Source: Planctomycetota bacterium
GTDB taxonomy: Bacteria > Planctomycetota > MHYJ01 > WSZJ01
Direction: 5' to 3'
DNA: 64,000 nucleotides
Assembly (NCBI GenBank): GCA_016190145.1
Contig: JACPRD010000173.1
Span: 1-64,000, forward strand
The position numbers and the translations under genes were made by a program. Below, piece by piece: positions 1 to 7,374 of this stretch; position 1 is the first letter of the stretch; each line of letters opens with the position of its first letter. The notes beneath the pieces are model-generated. The model was not told where the DNA came from. It made no database searches and saw only the letters and a program-made list of their open reading frames with translations.

Positions 1-337
1 GGACGCCGGCGTCCCCGTCGAAACCGCTCGCGCCGCCGAACACTTCCGCTTCGAACTCCTCCTCACCCCCGCGCTCGCCTTGCCGGACCTCGTCGATCGC
101 GTCTCCCGCGCCTTCGAAGTCCCCCTCGCCCCCCTGCAGGGCGGCGAAGCCGGAACCTTCTTCGGTAACGGCGGCGGCCTCCAGATCGCCCTCCAGGCCG
201 GCGACGAGTCCCGCCGCGTCATCGTCGGCGGCGAGCGGGAACTCGACCCCGGCCCCGGCGATGAGAACGACCGCGCCGCGGCATGGGCCCTGCAGAAACT
301 TCTGGTCGCCGGCGTCGCCGCGCGAAAGCCGGAATGA
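1..337 (+). CDS. C-terminal end of an unidentified protein (5' truncated by the window edge)
   Basis: The frame is open from base 2 to the stop at 335-337 and gives about 111 residues. It lacks a convincing start, so the gene begins outside the window. The visible part is rich in Ala, Gly and Glu and has no motif I recognise. A stretch reading GTFFGNGGGLQIALQ looks like compact folded protein rather than linker. The base composition, strongly C/G at third positions, matches the window's core genes. It ends 25 nt before the convergent PIN toxin. Function unknown. Confidence 0.55.
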   Translation, partial: DAGVPVETARAAEHFRFELLLTPALALPDLVDRVSRAFEVPLAPLQGGEAGTFFGNGGGLQIALQAGDESRRVIVGGERELDPGPGDENDRAAAWALQKLLVAGVAARKPE

Positions 338-362
338 CATCCGCCTCAGTTGCCCGCACGGC

Positions 363-770
363 CTACTCGAACCAATTCTCCACTTTCAGTGCGGCGATCC
401 GGGAAAAGTCCTTCAGGTTCCTGGAGACCAGGATCAGATCGTTGGAGAGGGCCGTCGCCGCAATGAGCAGGTCCGCGGCCGGAGGCTTGAGGCCCCGGGC
501 GAGGAGGTCAGCCATGACATCGCCGGCGACGAGGGCTTCCTGTGAAGTGATGTCCAGGACGGTGACGTTCTGGAGAATGGCGTTCTCGACCCGGTTCCAT
601 GCCTGGCCCGGATCGGGCCTGAGCCGGGTGCCGGCCCGCAGTTCGGCAACGACGATGATGCTGGTGGCGCAGTCCTCGGCGGGAGCCGAAGAGAGGCGGC
701 GGATCACCCCTCGATTCCCGCGAGGCCTGAGGAGTTCCTGCAGGACATTGGTATCGAATAGGTACTTCAT
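363..770 (-). CDS. vapC: VapC-type PIN-domain ribonuclease toxin
   Basis: This 135-residue protein has the PIN-domain layout: MKYLFDTNVL at the N-terminus with the first acidic residue, an Ala-Glu-Leu segment in the middle (VVAELRAG), AADLLIAATAL with the third acidic residue, and a C-terminal SRNLKDF segment. In the VapC family these acidic residues bind metal for RNA cleavage. The frame continues further upstream, but the start at 770 was chosen because its ATG overlaps the stop of the antitoxin (ATGA, 767-770), follows a GGGGA ribosome site and gives the usual PIN start. It is translationally coupled to the antitoxin gene, so toxin production depends on translation of the antitoxin first. 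Family assignment is firm; the RNA target is unknown. Confidence 0.88.
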   Translation of the reverse strand: MKYLFDTNVLQELLRPRGNRGVIRRLSSAPAEDCATSIIVVAELRAGTRLRPDPGQAWNRVENAILQNVTVLDITSQEALVAGDVMADLLARGLKPPAADLLIAATALSNDLILVSRNLKDFSRIAALKVENWFE

Positions 771-1060
771 TCCCCGGACCGTCCGGACCACGACCCGCGC
801 CATGAGGCAGACTTCCTCCACTCGGAAATCCGGCGCATGGCGTCCCAGAAAGGAGAATCGTCGGGAATCGTGAATTCCTTACGCCACCGGGGACCCAGCC
901 GTTTTGGAGCCGGGACGATCTGCGCGACCGGCGTGCCGTGTCTGGAAATCGTGATGGGACGCTGGGAACGGTTGACTTGCCGGATCAGGGCAATCAGGTC
1001 CCGTTTCGCGTCCGCTACACCGACGGTGTTCTGCGGCAATTTCATGGGTTTTCGTTTCAT
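767..1060 (-). CDS. Phd/YefM-type antitoxin of the vapC pair
   Basis: This 97-residue protein has the Phd/YefM layout: an N-terminal DNA-binding segment (VGVADAKRDLIALIRQV), the strand RPITISRHGTPVAQIVP that is typical of the family, and a C-terminal charged and aromatic tail that would wrap the toxin. It directly precedes the PIN toxin with a 4-bp ATGA overlap. The ATG at 1058-1060 was preferred; a second ATG five codons later is possible. A 17-bp palindrome abuts the start, which fits the autorepression known for such antitoxins. The same frame stays open far upstream through dprA, but that is a frame shadow. Confidence 0.85.
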   Translation of the reverse strand: MKRKPMKLPQNTVGVADAKRDLIALIRQVNRSQRPITISRHGTPVAQIVPAPKRLGPRWRKEFTIPDDSPFWDAMRRISEWRKSASWRGSWSGRSGE

Positions 1061-1077
1061 ATGGTCATTATGACCAT
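1061..1077. promoter_or_regulatory. Palindromic operator of the first TA operon
   Basis: The 17 bases ATGGTCATTATGACCAT form two perfect 8-bp arms around one central base. They lie immediately 5' of the antitoxin ATG, between dprA and the antitoxin. Dimeric Phd/YefM-type antitoxins usually repress their own operon by binding such palindromes, so autoregulation is the likely role. The second TA operon in this window has the same arrangement with a different sequence. Confidence 0.7.
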
Positions 1078-1091
1078 CTGAATGGACCGCC

Positions 1092-2144
1092 TCAAGCCCT
1101 AACATACGCTTCTCCCTCCAGCTTCGCCCTCCCCCGCGCCGCCAGCCGCTCCAGCGCTTCCTCCACCTCCCCCGCCGAAAGCCCGGTGTCCTCCCCCAGC
1201 TCCGCCGCCGAACGGCAGCCGCCGGCGAGCGCCTGAAAGACGCGGTCCTCGGCGTCGGACATGGGGCAGGCGGCGCGCGGCATGCCGAGTTCCTCGAGAA
1301 CATGGTCGGCCGAAGCGACGAGTGCGGCGCCCTGCCGGATGAGCTTGTGGCAGCCGGCGGAAACGGGGGAGGTGACGGGTCCGGGCACGGCCAGGACTTC
1401 CTTTCCCTGCTCCACGGCCCAGTCGGCGGTGATGAGCGCGCCCGAGGACTCGCCGGATTCGACGACGACCGTACCGAGCCCGAGGCCGGCGATGAGGCGG
1501 TTCCGGCGCGGAAAGTGGACGGCCGAGGGCTCGCTCCGAAGCGGAAATTCGGAGACCAGTGCGCCGCGCGCCGCGATGCGCCGCGCCAGCGGCTCGTTCT
1601 CCTCCGGATAGACGCGCAGCACGCCGCTGCCGAGGACGGCGATCGTGCGACCCGTCCGAAGCGCCCCGCGGTGAGCGGCGGTGTCGATGCCGCGCGCGAG
1701 GCCGGAGACGACGGTGAGGCCATAGGAGGCGAGGTCGGCGGAGAGGCGTTCTGCGGTGGCGACGCCGTAGGGTGTGGGCCGGCGGGTGCCGACGACGGAG
1801 ACGGCGGCCGCGTCGTCCGGCGAGAGGGCGCCGCGCACGTAGAGGAGGAGGGGCGCGTCGAACAGGACGTGGAGTCCGCGTGGGAAGTCGGGGGCGTCGC
1901 AGGGGACGACCCGGACCCCGTGGCGCGCCGCGTCCTCGAGTTCGCGCGCCCCGCGGTTGTCGGCGAGCGCCTTCCGGATGGCGGCCGCCGCGGCCGGGCC
2001 GCATCCCTCGACGTCCGCAAGGGAGGATTCCGTCGCCGCGGCGATGCCGGCGAGTGAAGCGAAGCGGTCGAGGAGGCGGCGCAGGAGGACGCAGCCGACT
2101 TTCTCGCTCGCGTTGAGGGCGACGAGGGTTTCGATGTCATTCAT
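1092..2144 (-). CDS. dprA: DNA-processing protein DprA
   Basis: DprA binds incoming single-stranded DNA during transformation and loads RecA. The 350-residue protein has an N-terminal helix-hairpin-helix-like segment (about 40-60, VEGCGPAAAAAIRKAL). The Rossmann-like DprA core follows, with VSVVGTRRPTPYG, VVSGLARGIDTAAH, TIAVLGSGVLRVYP and FPRRNRLIAGL. A C-terminal winged-helix-like tail (about 290-350) is seen in many DprA proteins. Length is normal. The upstream region carries a strong sigma-70-like promoter, and the predicted transcript leader is only a few bases long. The TA operon follows 31 nt downstream on the same strand. Confidence 0.95.
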   Translation of the reverse strand: MNDIETLVALNASEKVGCVLLRRLLDRFASLAGIAAATESSLADVEGCGPAAAAAIRKALADNRGARELEDAARHGVRVVPCDAPDFPRGLHVLFDAPLLLYVRGALSPDDAAAVSVVGTRRPTPYGVATAERLSADLASYGLTVVSGLARGIDTAAHRGALRTGRTIAVLGSGVLRVYPEENEPLARRIAARGALVSEFPLRSEPSAVHFPRRNRLIAGLGLGTVVVESGESSGALITADWAVEQGKEVLAVPGPVTSPVSAGCHKLIRQGAALVASADHVLEELGMPRAACPMSDAEDRVFQALAGGCRSAAELGEDTGLSAGEVEEALERLAARGRAKLEGEAYVRA

Positions 2145-2157
2145 GGTGGGTATCTTC

Positions 2158-2185
2158 TATATATCTTATACACAGTAAATGTCAA
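2158..2185 (-). promoter_or_regulatory. Sigma-70-type promoter of dprA
   Basis: On the minus strand TTGACA (2185-2180) is followed after 16 nt by TATATA (2163-2158). Overlapping alternatives (TATAAG, TATAGA) exist in the same AT-rich patch. Transcription would start near 2151, giving a leader of about 6-7 nt before the ATG at 2144. It is the best canonical promoter in the window. Confidence 0.6.
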
Positions 2186-2250
2186 GCGTCGCACTTGAAA
2201 AATATCAGAAACTCCGGCAATCCCGGGTGCGTGCCCCCCCCTGCACGGAG

Positions 2251-2280
2251 CGAGTAATGAGGAACGAGTAACGAGGAACG
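2251..2280. repeat. Iterated word repeat GAGTAA(C/T)GAGGAACG
   Basis: The gap between dprA and aroB contains two imperfect copies of a 15-base word: CGAGTAATGAGGAA then CGAGTAACGAGGAA. It is one of several intergenic patches in the window that iterate a short word of otherwise uncommon composition. No gene function is evident. Confidence 0.5.
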
Positions 2281-2284
2281 CCCC

Positions 2285-3370
2285 TCAGCGCACGACCGCT
2301 TCCCAGGCCGCCCGGATCGCCCTCTCCGGCAGCCCCGCCCGCACCTCCGCCCGCCCGACGCGCGAACACACCACATACCGCATCGCCCCCCCGCGCGCCT
2401 TCTTGTCCCCCGCCGCCAGCGCCCGCAGCGCCGCCGGATCGAGCCGCGCCGCCCGGCCCGGCAGCCCGCACGCCCGGACCAGCGCCCGCACCCGGGCCTC
2501 CAGCCCCGCGCGCGCCACCCCCGCCCGCTCAGACAGCACCGCCGCCGCGCAGAGCCCGATCGCCACCGCTTCCCCGTGCCGGTACCTCCGATACCCCGTT
2601 CCCGCCTCCACCGCGTGCCCGAACGTGTGCCCGAGATTCAGCAGCATCCGCTTCCCCCCCTCCCGCTCGTCCGCCGCCACCACCCGCGCCTTCTGCGCCG
2701 CGCACCGCGCCACGATCCGCCCGAGAATCCCCGCATCGCGCGCGAGAATCCCCTTCACGTTCCTCTCCAGCGCCCCGAACAGCGCCGCGTCGCCGATCAG
2801 GCCGTATTTCACGACCTCGGCGAGGCCGGCGCGGTACTCGCGGTCGGGAAGAGACCGGAGCGTGTCGAGGTCGGCGACGACGAGGCGGGGCTGGTGGAAG
2901 GCGCCGACGAGGTTTTTTCCCTGCGGCAGGTTGATCCCCGTCTTGCCGCCGATCGCAGCGTCCACCATGGCGAGAAGTGTGGTCGGGACCTGGACGACGT
3001 CCACGCCGCGGTTCCAGGTCGCGGCGGCGAATCCGGCGAGGTCTCCGACGACGCCGCCGCCGAGCGCCACCACGAGCGCGTCGCGGCCGGCGCGCATTTC
3101 GGCGAGTTCGGACCAGAGGTACTGGAGGGCGCCGGGGGACTTGGTGCGTTCGCCGGGCGGGAGCACGGCGAGGGTCCCGTGGAAACCGGCCGCGGAGAGC
3201 GAGGCCATGGCCGCCCGCCCATACAGTCGCGCGGTGTTTCCGTCGGCGACCACGAGCGTCGCGCGCGAGTTGCCGAGGGCGCGAACCCGCCGGCCGAGGC
3301 CTGCAAGCGCGCCCGCCTCGACGACGACGGGGTAGGAGCGGGCACCGAGGCGGACCGTGAGCGCGGTCAT
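2285..3370 (-). CDS. aroB: 3-dehydroquinate synthase AroB
   Basis: AroB converts DAHP to 3-dehydroquinate, the second step of the shikimate pathway, using NAD+ and a divalent metal in the cytoplasm. The sequence shows the NAD-binding segment ALGGGVVGDLAGFAA, the catalytic block VPTTLLAMVDAAIGGKTGIN followed by GKNLVGAFHQP, the segment RAGLAEVVKYG with metal and substrate ligands, LNLGHTFGHAVE with metal-binding histidine, and HGEAVAIG. The 361-residue length is normal. A TTG 12 codons upstream is in frame, but the ATG at 3370 begins at the natural first strand (MTALTVRLG) and is preferred. Its neighbours are unrelated in function. Confidence 0.96.
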   Translation of the reverse strand: MTALTVRLGARSYPVVVEAGALAGLGRRVRALGNSRATLVVADGNTARLYGRAAMASLSAAGFHGTLAVLPPGERTKSPGALQYLWSELAEMRAGRDALVVALGGGVVGDLAGFAAATWNRGVDVVQVPTTLLAMVDAAIGGKTGINLPQGKNLVGAFHQPRLVVADLDTLRSLPDREYRAGLAEVVKYGLIGDAALFGALERNVKGILARDAGILGRIVARCAAQKARVVAADEREGGKRMLLNLGHTFGHAVEAGTGYRRYRHGEAVAIGLCAAAVLSERAGVARAGLEARVRALVRACGLPGRAARLDPAALRALAAGDKKARGGAMRYVVCSRVGRAEVRAGLPERAIRAAWEAVVR

Positions 3371-3415
3371 GTCGCCGATGGTGTGGGCCGCCGCCGCCCC
3401 TGTCAAGAAGCCACC

Positions 3416-3892
3416 CTACTGCGCCTCCTGCTCCGTCTCGTCCATCAACTCCGCCTTCTCGTGATGCAGGTACTTCTCGTACAGGCCCTTCCCGATCTGC
3501 CCGCGCAGGAATTCGTCGTTCATGAAGCCGAATTCCTCGAGGAAGCCCTTGAGGACGTCGATCCGCGCGTAGATCTCGCCTTCGCTCTTGGAGCCGAAGA
3601 CGCGGTCCACGTACTCTTTCACCTTGCGGCGGAAATCGGTATTCGTGGTTTCGTAGCCGGTGAGATTCTCGACTTCGTTCTGGAAGATCCGGTCCGACTC
3701 GCGCGTCCTGGCGAGGAAGGCCTTACGGCCCTCGTCGACGAGGCGCTGGAAGGCGCGCTCACTGAAGAGGCCGATTTCGAGCAGCTTCTTCTTGAGGAGC
3801 GGCGCCATGGCGAGTTTGCCTTTCCGGACTTCGTCCCGCAGGAAGAGGACCGCCGACACGGCTTCTTTCGGCGTATGGAGCTGGGCGTTCAT
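3416..3892 (-). CDS. Conserved-looking helical protein of unknown function
   Basis: The 158-residue protein is mostly charged amphipathic helices, with no signal peptide, membrane segment or cysteine pair. I do not recognise the family. The start at 3892 is well supported: an AAGGAGG Shine-Dalgarno sequence sits 6 nt before the ATG. An upstream in-frame extension to 3946 lacks such a site. Segments such as TPKEAVSAVLFLRDEVRKGK and KEYVDRVFGSKSEGE look like a small cytoplasmic helical bundle. It ends 45 nt before the start of aroB on the same strand, so co-transcription with aroB is plausible. Confidence 0.75.
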   Translation of the reverse strand: MNAQLHTPKEAVSAVLFLRDEVRKGKLAMAPLLKKKLLEIGLFSERAFQRLVDEGRKAFLARTRESDRIFQNEVENLTGYETTNTDFRRKVKEYVDRVFGSKSEGEIYARIDVLKGFLEEFGFMNDEFLRGQIGKGLYEKYLHHEKAELMDETEQEAQ

Positions 3893-4219
3893 GGCTTTCC
3901 TCCTTCCCCCTCGGTCGGTGTCTGGACGGCGGATCTGACTCTCCAACCTGTTAGACGCTTGTCGGTTCGGTGTTGTTTGTTTTCTTTGGACAAAGGTAAC
4001 GGTGCAAGTGGAGTGCCCTGTTTACGCGATTCACGCCCGCGGCAGATGCATCCTCTAAGATATTGATAACAAGTGCTTTATGTATTCCTGTGGGTCATGG
4101 CTTTCAATTTGACCGAGCGCGCGGATGTCCACTTTGGTAAGAAACTGCACCAAAGGCGGTCCAACTGGGGCGGAATGGGATTACCGGAGCGTGAGATTCC
4201 GCGATTCCCGTCACTGAAA

Positions 4220-4345
4220 CCGGTGGCTGGCTTGGCCTTGGCTCCTTGCCCCTGGCCCCTTGCACTTGGCCCTTGGTTACTGGCCCTCGGTCACTGGCCC
4301 CTGGCCACTGGTCACTGGCCCCTGGTCACTGGCCACTGGCCGCCG
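4220..4345. repeat. Iterated TGGCCACTGGTCAC-type repeat upstream of clpS
   Basis: The 480-nt gap between the divergent helical protein (starting at 3892) and clpS (4373) holds no gene I can support. Its last 130 bases iterate words such as GGTCACTGGCC, CTTGGCCCTTGG and CCACTGG many times with drift. Several copies contain TGGCCA and can pair with each other. The first part of the gap (3893-4220) is less GC-rich and holds nothing I recognise. The repeat ends about 15 nt before the clpS -10 element, so it may affect transcription or simply be a slippage-prone array. Confidence 0.7.
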
Positions 4346-4360
4346 GCCCTTCCTCGCGTC

Positions 4361-4366
4361 TATAAT
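4361..4366 (+). promoter_or_regulatory. -10 element of clpS (likely leaderless)
   Basis: A perfect TATAAT lies 6 nt before the clpS ATG, which would place transcription start at or next to the A of the start codon. No clear -35 hexamer is visible and there is no Shine-Dalgarno sequence. Confidence 0.5.
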
Positions 4367-4372
4367 GTGCCG

Positions 4373-4696
4373 ATGCCCCATCCGCACCCCGGCGCGCATC
4401 CATCGATCGAGCTGGATCGGGAGACGCAGCTTGCGCCGCTCTACCACGTCGTGCTCCTCGACGACCAGGAGCACACGTACGAGTACGTGATCGAGATGCT
4501 CGTGAAGCTGTTTCACAAGGCCACGGCGTGCGCATTCGAGCACGCGGTCGAAGTAGACAAGACGGGGAGAACGATCCTCGAGACGACGCACCTCGAGAAG
4601 GCCGAGCTAAAGCGCGACCAGATAAAGGGTTACGGCGGCGACTGGAGGCTGGGATCCGTGACCTCCATGCACTCCGTCATCGAACAGGCCGAATAG
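4373..4696 (+). CDS. clpS: ATP-dependent Clp protease adaptor ClpS
   Basis: ClpS binds the N-terminal domain of ClpA/ClpC and delivers N-degron substrates. The 107-residue product has the ClpS core: YHVVLLDDQEHTYEYVIEML, where the Asp and the following residues form the N-degron pocket; LFHKATACAFEHAVEVDKTGR; and the later helix EKAELKRDQI. The frame is open upstream to 4073, but that part is the low-complexity repeat translated, so the ATG at 4373 directly after TATAAT was chosen. The C-terminal end (GGDWRLGSVTSMHSVIEQAE) looks like the usual ClpS tail. Confidence 0.9.
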   Translation: MPHPHPGAHPSIELDRETQLAPLYHVVLLDDQEHTYEYVIEMLVKLFHKATACAFEHAVEVDKTGRTILETTHLEKAELKRDQIKGYGGDWRLGSVTSMHSVIEQAE

Positions 4697-4743
4697 GCCC
4701 CGGCCCCCGCCCGCCTGCTCGTTTCAGACGCGCGTCTGCAACT

Positions 4744-5427
4744 TCATCCTCGGGAAGCCAGCCGCGCCGCTTCCCCCAGCACCCGATCGAACATCGCCGC
4801 CGTGAGCCGCCCGGTATTCGTGTTCTGGCGACTCACGTGGTACGAATCCACGAGGATCGGCCGCCCCGGCAGGCGGTGCACGGCGCCGTGCCGGAACGGG
4901 TGCGCGGCCAGCCGCTCGCCCCAGAGCCGCAGCACCGCGTCGTGCCCCGTCCGGCCGATCGCGAGGAACACCCGTACCTCCGGCAGCAACGCAAGCTCGC
5001 GCTCCAGCCAGGGACGGCACGCGTCGAGTTCGCGGGGAAGGGGCTTGTTCGCGGGCGGCGCGCACCGCGCCGCGGCGGTGATCCAGATGCCTCGCAGTTT
5101 CATGCCGTCGTTGCGCGCCGTGGCGTCGGGTCGGCTGGCAAGGCCGGCCCTGTGAAGCGCGGGGTAGAGGAAGTCGCCGCTCGCGTCGCCCGTGAACATC
5201 CGCCCCGTCCGGTTCGATCCGTGAGCGCCAGGGGCGAGCCCCACGAGCACGAGGCGCGCCCGCGCGTCCCCGAATCCCGGCACCGGCCGCGCCCAGTACT
5301 CCGCCCCCAGGTGCCGCCGCGGCGGCGACGCCGCCATCGCCTCGCGGTGCGCCACCAGCCGCGGGCACGCGGTGCACGCGCACAGCCGGCGGGCGAGCGC
5401 GGCAAGCGCGGCCCTACTTCTTCTCAT
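4744..5427 (-). CDS. Family 5 (UdgB-type) uracil-DNA glycosylase
   Basis: This enzyme removes uracil, and in this family also some other deaminated bases, from DNA to start base excision repair. The 227-residue sequence has the family signatures: an N-terminal CxxC (CACTACP) for an Fe-S cluster with later cysteines (AARCAPPANK, ELDACRPWL), the active-site block GLAPGAHGSNRTGRMFTGD, and the C-terminal SYHVSRQNTNTGRLT. Family 5 enzymes usually lack the catalytic Asp of other UDGs in the first motif, and here the corresponding place is Ala (GLAPGA), which fits. The start overlaps the last 14 bases of the upstream gene on the same strand, so the two are probably co-transcribed and coupled. Confidence 0.9.
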   Translation of the reverse strand: MRRSRAALAALARRLCACTACPRLVAHREAMAASPPRRHLGAEYWARPVPGFGDARARLVLVGLAPGAHGSNRTGRMFTGDASGDFLYPALHRAGLASRPDATARNDGMKLRGIWITAAARCAPPANKPLPRELDACRPWLERELALLPEVRVFLAIGRTGHDAVLRLWGERLAAHPFRHGAVHRLPGRPILVDSYHVSRQNTNTGRLTAAMFDRVLGEAARLASRG

Positions 5428-7306
5428 CGTCGGGCGGCCGATTCGCCCCTTCCTTGTCGGTCCGCAGGATGTTCATGTCGTTGATCCGCGCCTTGAGCAA
5501 CCCGCGCGCGTCCTCGATCCAGTATTCCTCCCGCTTGCCGTTCTCCATGACCCCCGCGTACTTCCGGACCGGCGTCTTTGCGCCTCCGAAATCGATCTCT
5601 TCCTCCCCGGCGAAACGGAAACTCTTCGCGTCCACCTTGAACCGGCCGGCTCCTTTCCGGCTCAGGACCTCCACGACACGCAGATCCAGCCGCGGAAAGC
5701 GGGCCAGCGAAGCGCGCTCGAGGAGGCGGGACACGTCCTGGGCGTTCGTCCAGGGGCGGCCCTCCGACAGCGCGACTTCTTTCAGTTCCAACCTCGCGTC
5801 GTCGTCGACGGGTTTCCTGCCGTCGATCTCCAGAAGCGTCATTTCGATCCAGTCGGGATCGAGCCGCAGCCGGATGCGGAAATCCCGGCCCCGCTCTTTG
5901 AACGAGATCTTCATGTCCGCGGGAGTCATCAGCCCGTCGCGCAGCGTGCGGGATTCAATCGTGAACTTCTTCGGAATCCTCGGATCCTCCGGCAGGCGCA
6001 CGGTCGACTCGACCTTCCAGCCCTGCCGTCCTCTGACGCGGCTCGCCCTCGCCGCCACATGCTCCGAACCTCCCCAGAATCCCTCGTCGTCCTTCGCCAC
6101 GTACCAGGCGTCCTTCCACATCGCCTCGAGCTCTGCGAGCTTGAAGTCCGGATCGAGCCACGCGCAGACCCTTCCGAGCCGCGCCTTTACATCCTCGTCC
6201 GATGCCGCGGCCAGGGCCTCGCGGCACTTCGCGAGCGCTTTCCCGTCGAGCTGGAGCAGCCGCTGCTCCGCCTCATCGCGCCCGTCCGCGGGACCGGCGA
6301 TCCCCTCCAGCGCCGCCTCGAAGCGCGCGCGCGCGGCCGCTCCGGCATCCGGTCTCATCGGTCCCACGGTCTTCTCGTCGGACAGCGTGATGACGAAGCC
6401 CTCCACCGTCATCCTCACCACACCCCTGGTGTCGTCGATCCAGTACTCCTCGCGCCCGCGGCCCGAACCGGCCTCGTGCAGGTACCGCCGGGCCCTGAAT
6501 TTCCTCCCGCCAACCTCCACTTCCTCTTCCCCGGCGAAGGCCACCGCGTACGTGAAGCACTTCGCCTCGGGGTTCGTCACGAAGCCGTAGTACTCCCATG
6601 AGGCCTGGGAAAGGCGCGCGAGGGAAGCGCGTTCCACGAGGGCGGTCAGGTTGAGTTCGAACGCGAGGGGGCCCTGGCCGGCGCGATTGAAAGGGAACTT
6701 CCCGGGTTTCCTTCCCGTGTCGAGCCGGTCCTGCGGCCGTCCTTTGACGAGCTCGACGTCGACCTCGTCCGTCCCGAAGGTGAATCGCAGCGCGTACTTC
6801 TCATGGGGCCGCGCCGCCTCGAACGTGCAGCGGATCGGCGTCATGGCGGGATCGTGCAGAGACGTCCAGGTCGTCGTCCAGTGCGACTTCGCGTCCGGCG
6901 CCTCCTGGAGCGACACCTCGCTCGCGAATTTCCACGCGGGACGTCCCTTGTGGGTGCTTCGCTCGGAGGTCACGTACTCCCACCCCACGACCTCGCCGTC
7001 GAGCGTCGTCAGGAACCACCGCTCCCTCCAGGCCGCCTCGAGGGCTTCGGTTTTCGACTCGATGGCGAGCCACTCCACGACCCGCCCGAGCCGCATCTTC
7101 GTTTCTTCGTCGGTCGCCTTTTCGAGCGCCCTGCGGCAGGGCTCGTAACCCTCCGCGCCGGAGCCCATCAGCGCGCGCTCGGCCGCCTCCCGTTTCGCGA
7201 AATCGTCGGAGTCGAGGTCGGCGAGCGCCTTTTCGACGGCCTCGCCCGCGAACGCGGCGGCTGCAAGAGTCAGGAACAGGACGGCAATCCCGGCGAGTCG
7301 AGCCAC
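5414..7306 (-). CDS. Secreted internally duplicated protein, copy 1
   Basis: The 630-residue protein begins with a signal peptide (VLFLTLAAAAFAG). The start is a GTG preceded by AAGGAG. It is built of two homologous halves. Each half opens with a short helical repeat (DFAKREAAERALM...CRRALEKATDEETKMRL, about 25-75; DEAEQRLLQLDG...CREALAAASDEDVKARL, about 330-375). This is followed by a W-rich segment (EAAWRERWFLTT; EAMWKDAWYVAK), a beta-rich domain, an LLERASLARFPRLDLRVVEV-type helix and a strand ending in EEYWIEDARG. The function is unknown; periplasmic or exported location is inferred from the signal peptide. A close paralogue lies directly upstream on the same strand (7375-9261). It does not resemble any enzyme I know. 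Confidence 0.85.
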   Translation of the reverse strand: MARLAGIAVLFLTLAAAAFAGEAVEKALADLDSDDFAKREAAERALMGSGAEGYEPCRRALEKATDEETKMRLGRVVEWLAIESKTEALEAAWRERWFLTTLDGEVVGWEYVTSERSTHKGRPAWKFASEVSLQEAPDAKSHWTTTWTSLHDPAMTPIRCTFEAARPHEKYALRFTFGTDEVDVELVKGRPQDRLDTGRKPGKFPFNRAGQGPLAFELNLTALVERASLARLSQASWEYYGFVTNPEAKCFTYAVAFAGEEEVEVGGRKFRARRYLHEAGSGRGREEYWIDDTRGVVRMTVEGFVITLSDEKTVGPMRPDAGAAARARFEAALEGIAGPADGRDEAEQRLLQLDGKALAKCREALAAASDEDVKARLGRVCAWLDPDFKLAELEAMWKDAWYVAKDDEGFWGGSEHVAARASRVRGRQGWKVESTVRLPEDPRIPKKFTIESRTLRDGLMTPADMKISFKERGRDFRIRLRLDPDWIEMTLLEIDGRKPVDDDARLELKEVALSEGRPWTNAQDVSRLLERASLARFPRLDLRVVEVLSRKGAGRFKVDAKSFRFAGEEEIDFGGAKTPVRKYAGVMENGKREEYWIEDARGLLKARINDMNILRTDKEGANRPPDDEKK

Positions 7307-7374
7307 CGCAGGCGCTCCTTGATTCTGATCCGTGGACAGTCTCTCAGCCCCTTCCCGACCCCGCCGGCGCGGCG

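Noticed and set aside
767-2140. A 457-codon minus-strand frame joining most of the dprA region to the antitoxin
   Set aside because: Within 1092-2140 it is a Ser/Arg/Pro-rich shadow of dprA in another frame. Only the last 97 codons have antitoxin sequence, and they have their own start and operator.
4073-4372. N-terminal extension of clpS by 100 residues
   Set aside because: It translates the tandem repeat (LAPCPWPLALGPWLLALGHW-like) and the -10 element lies downstream of it.
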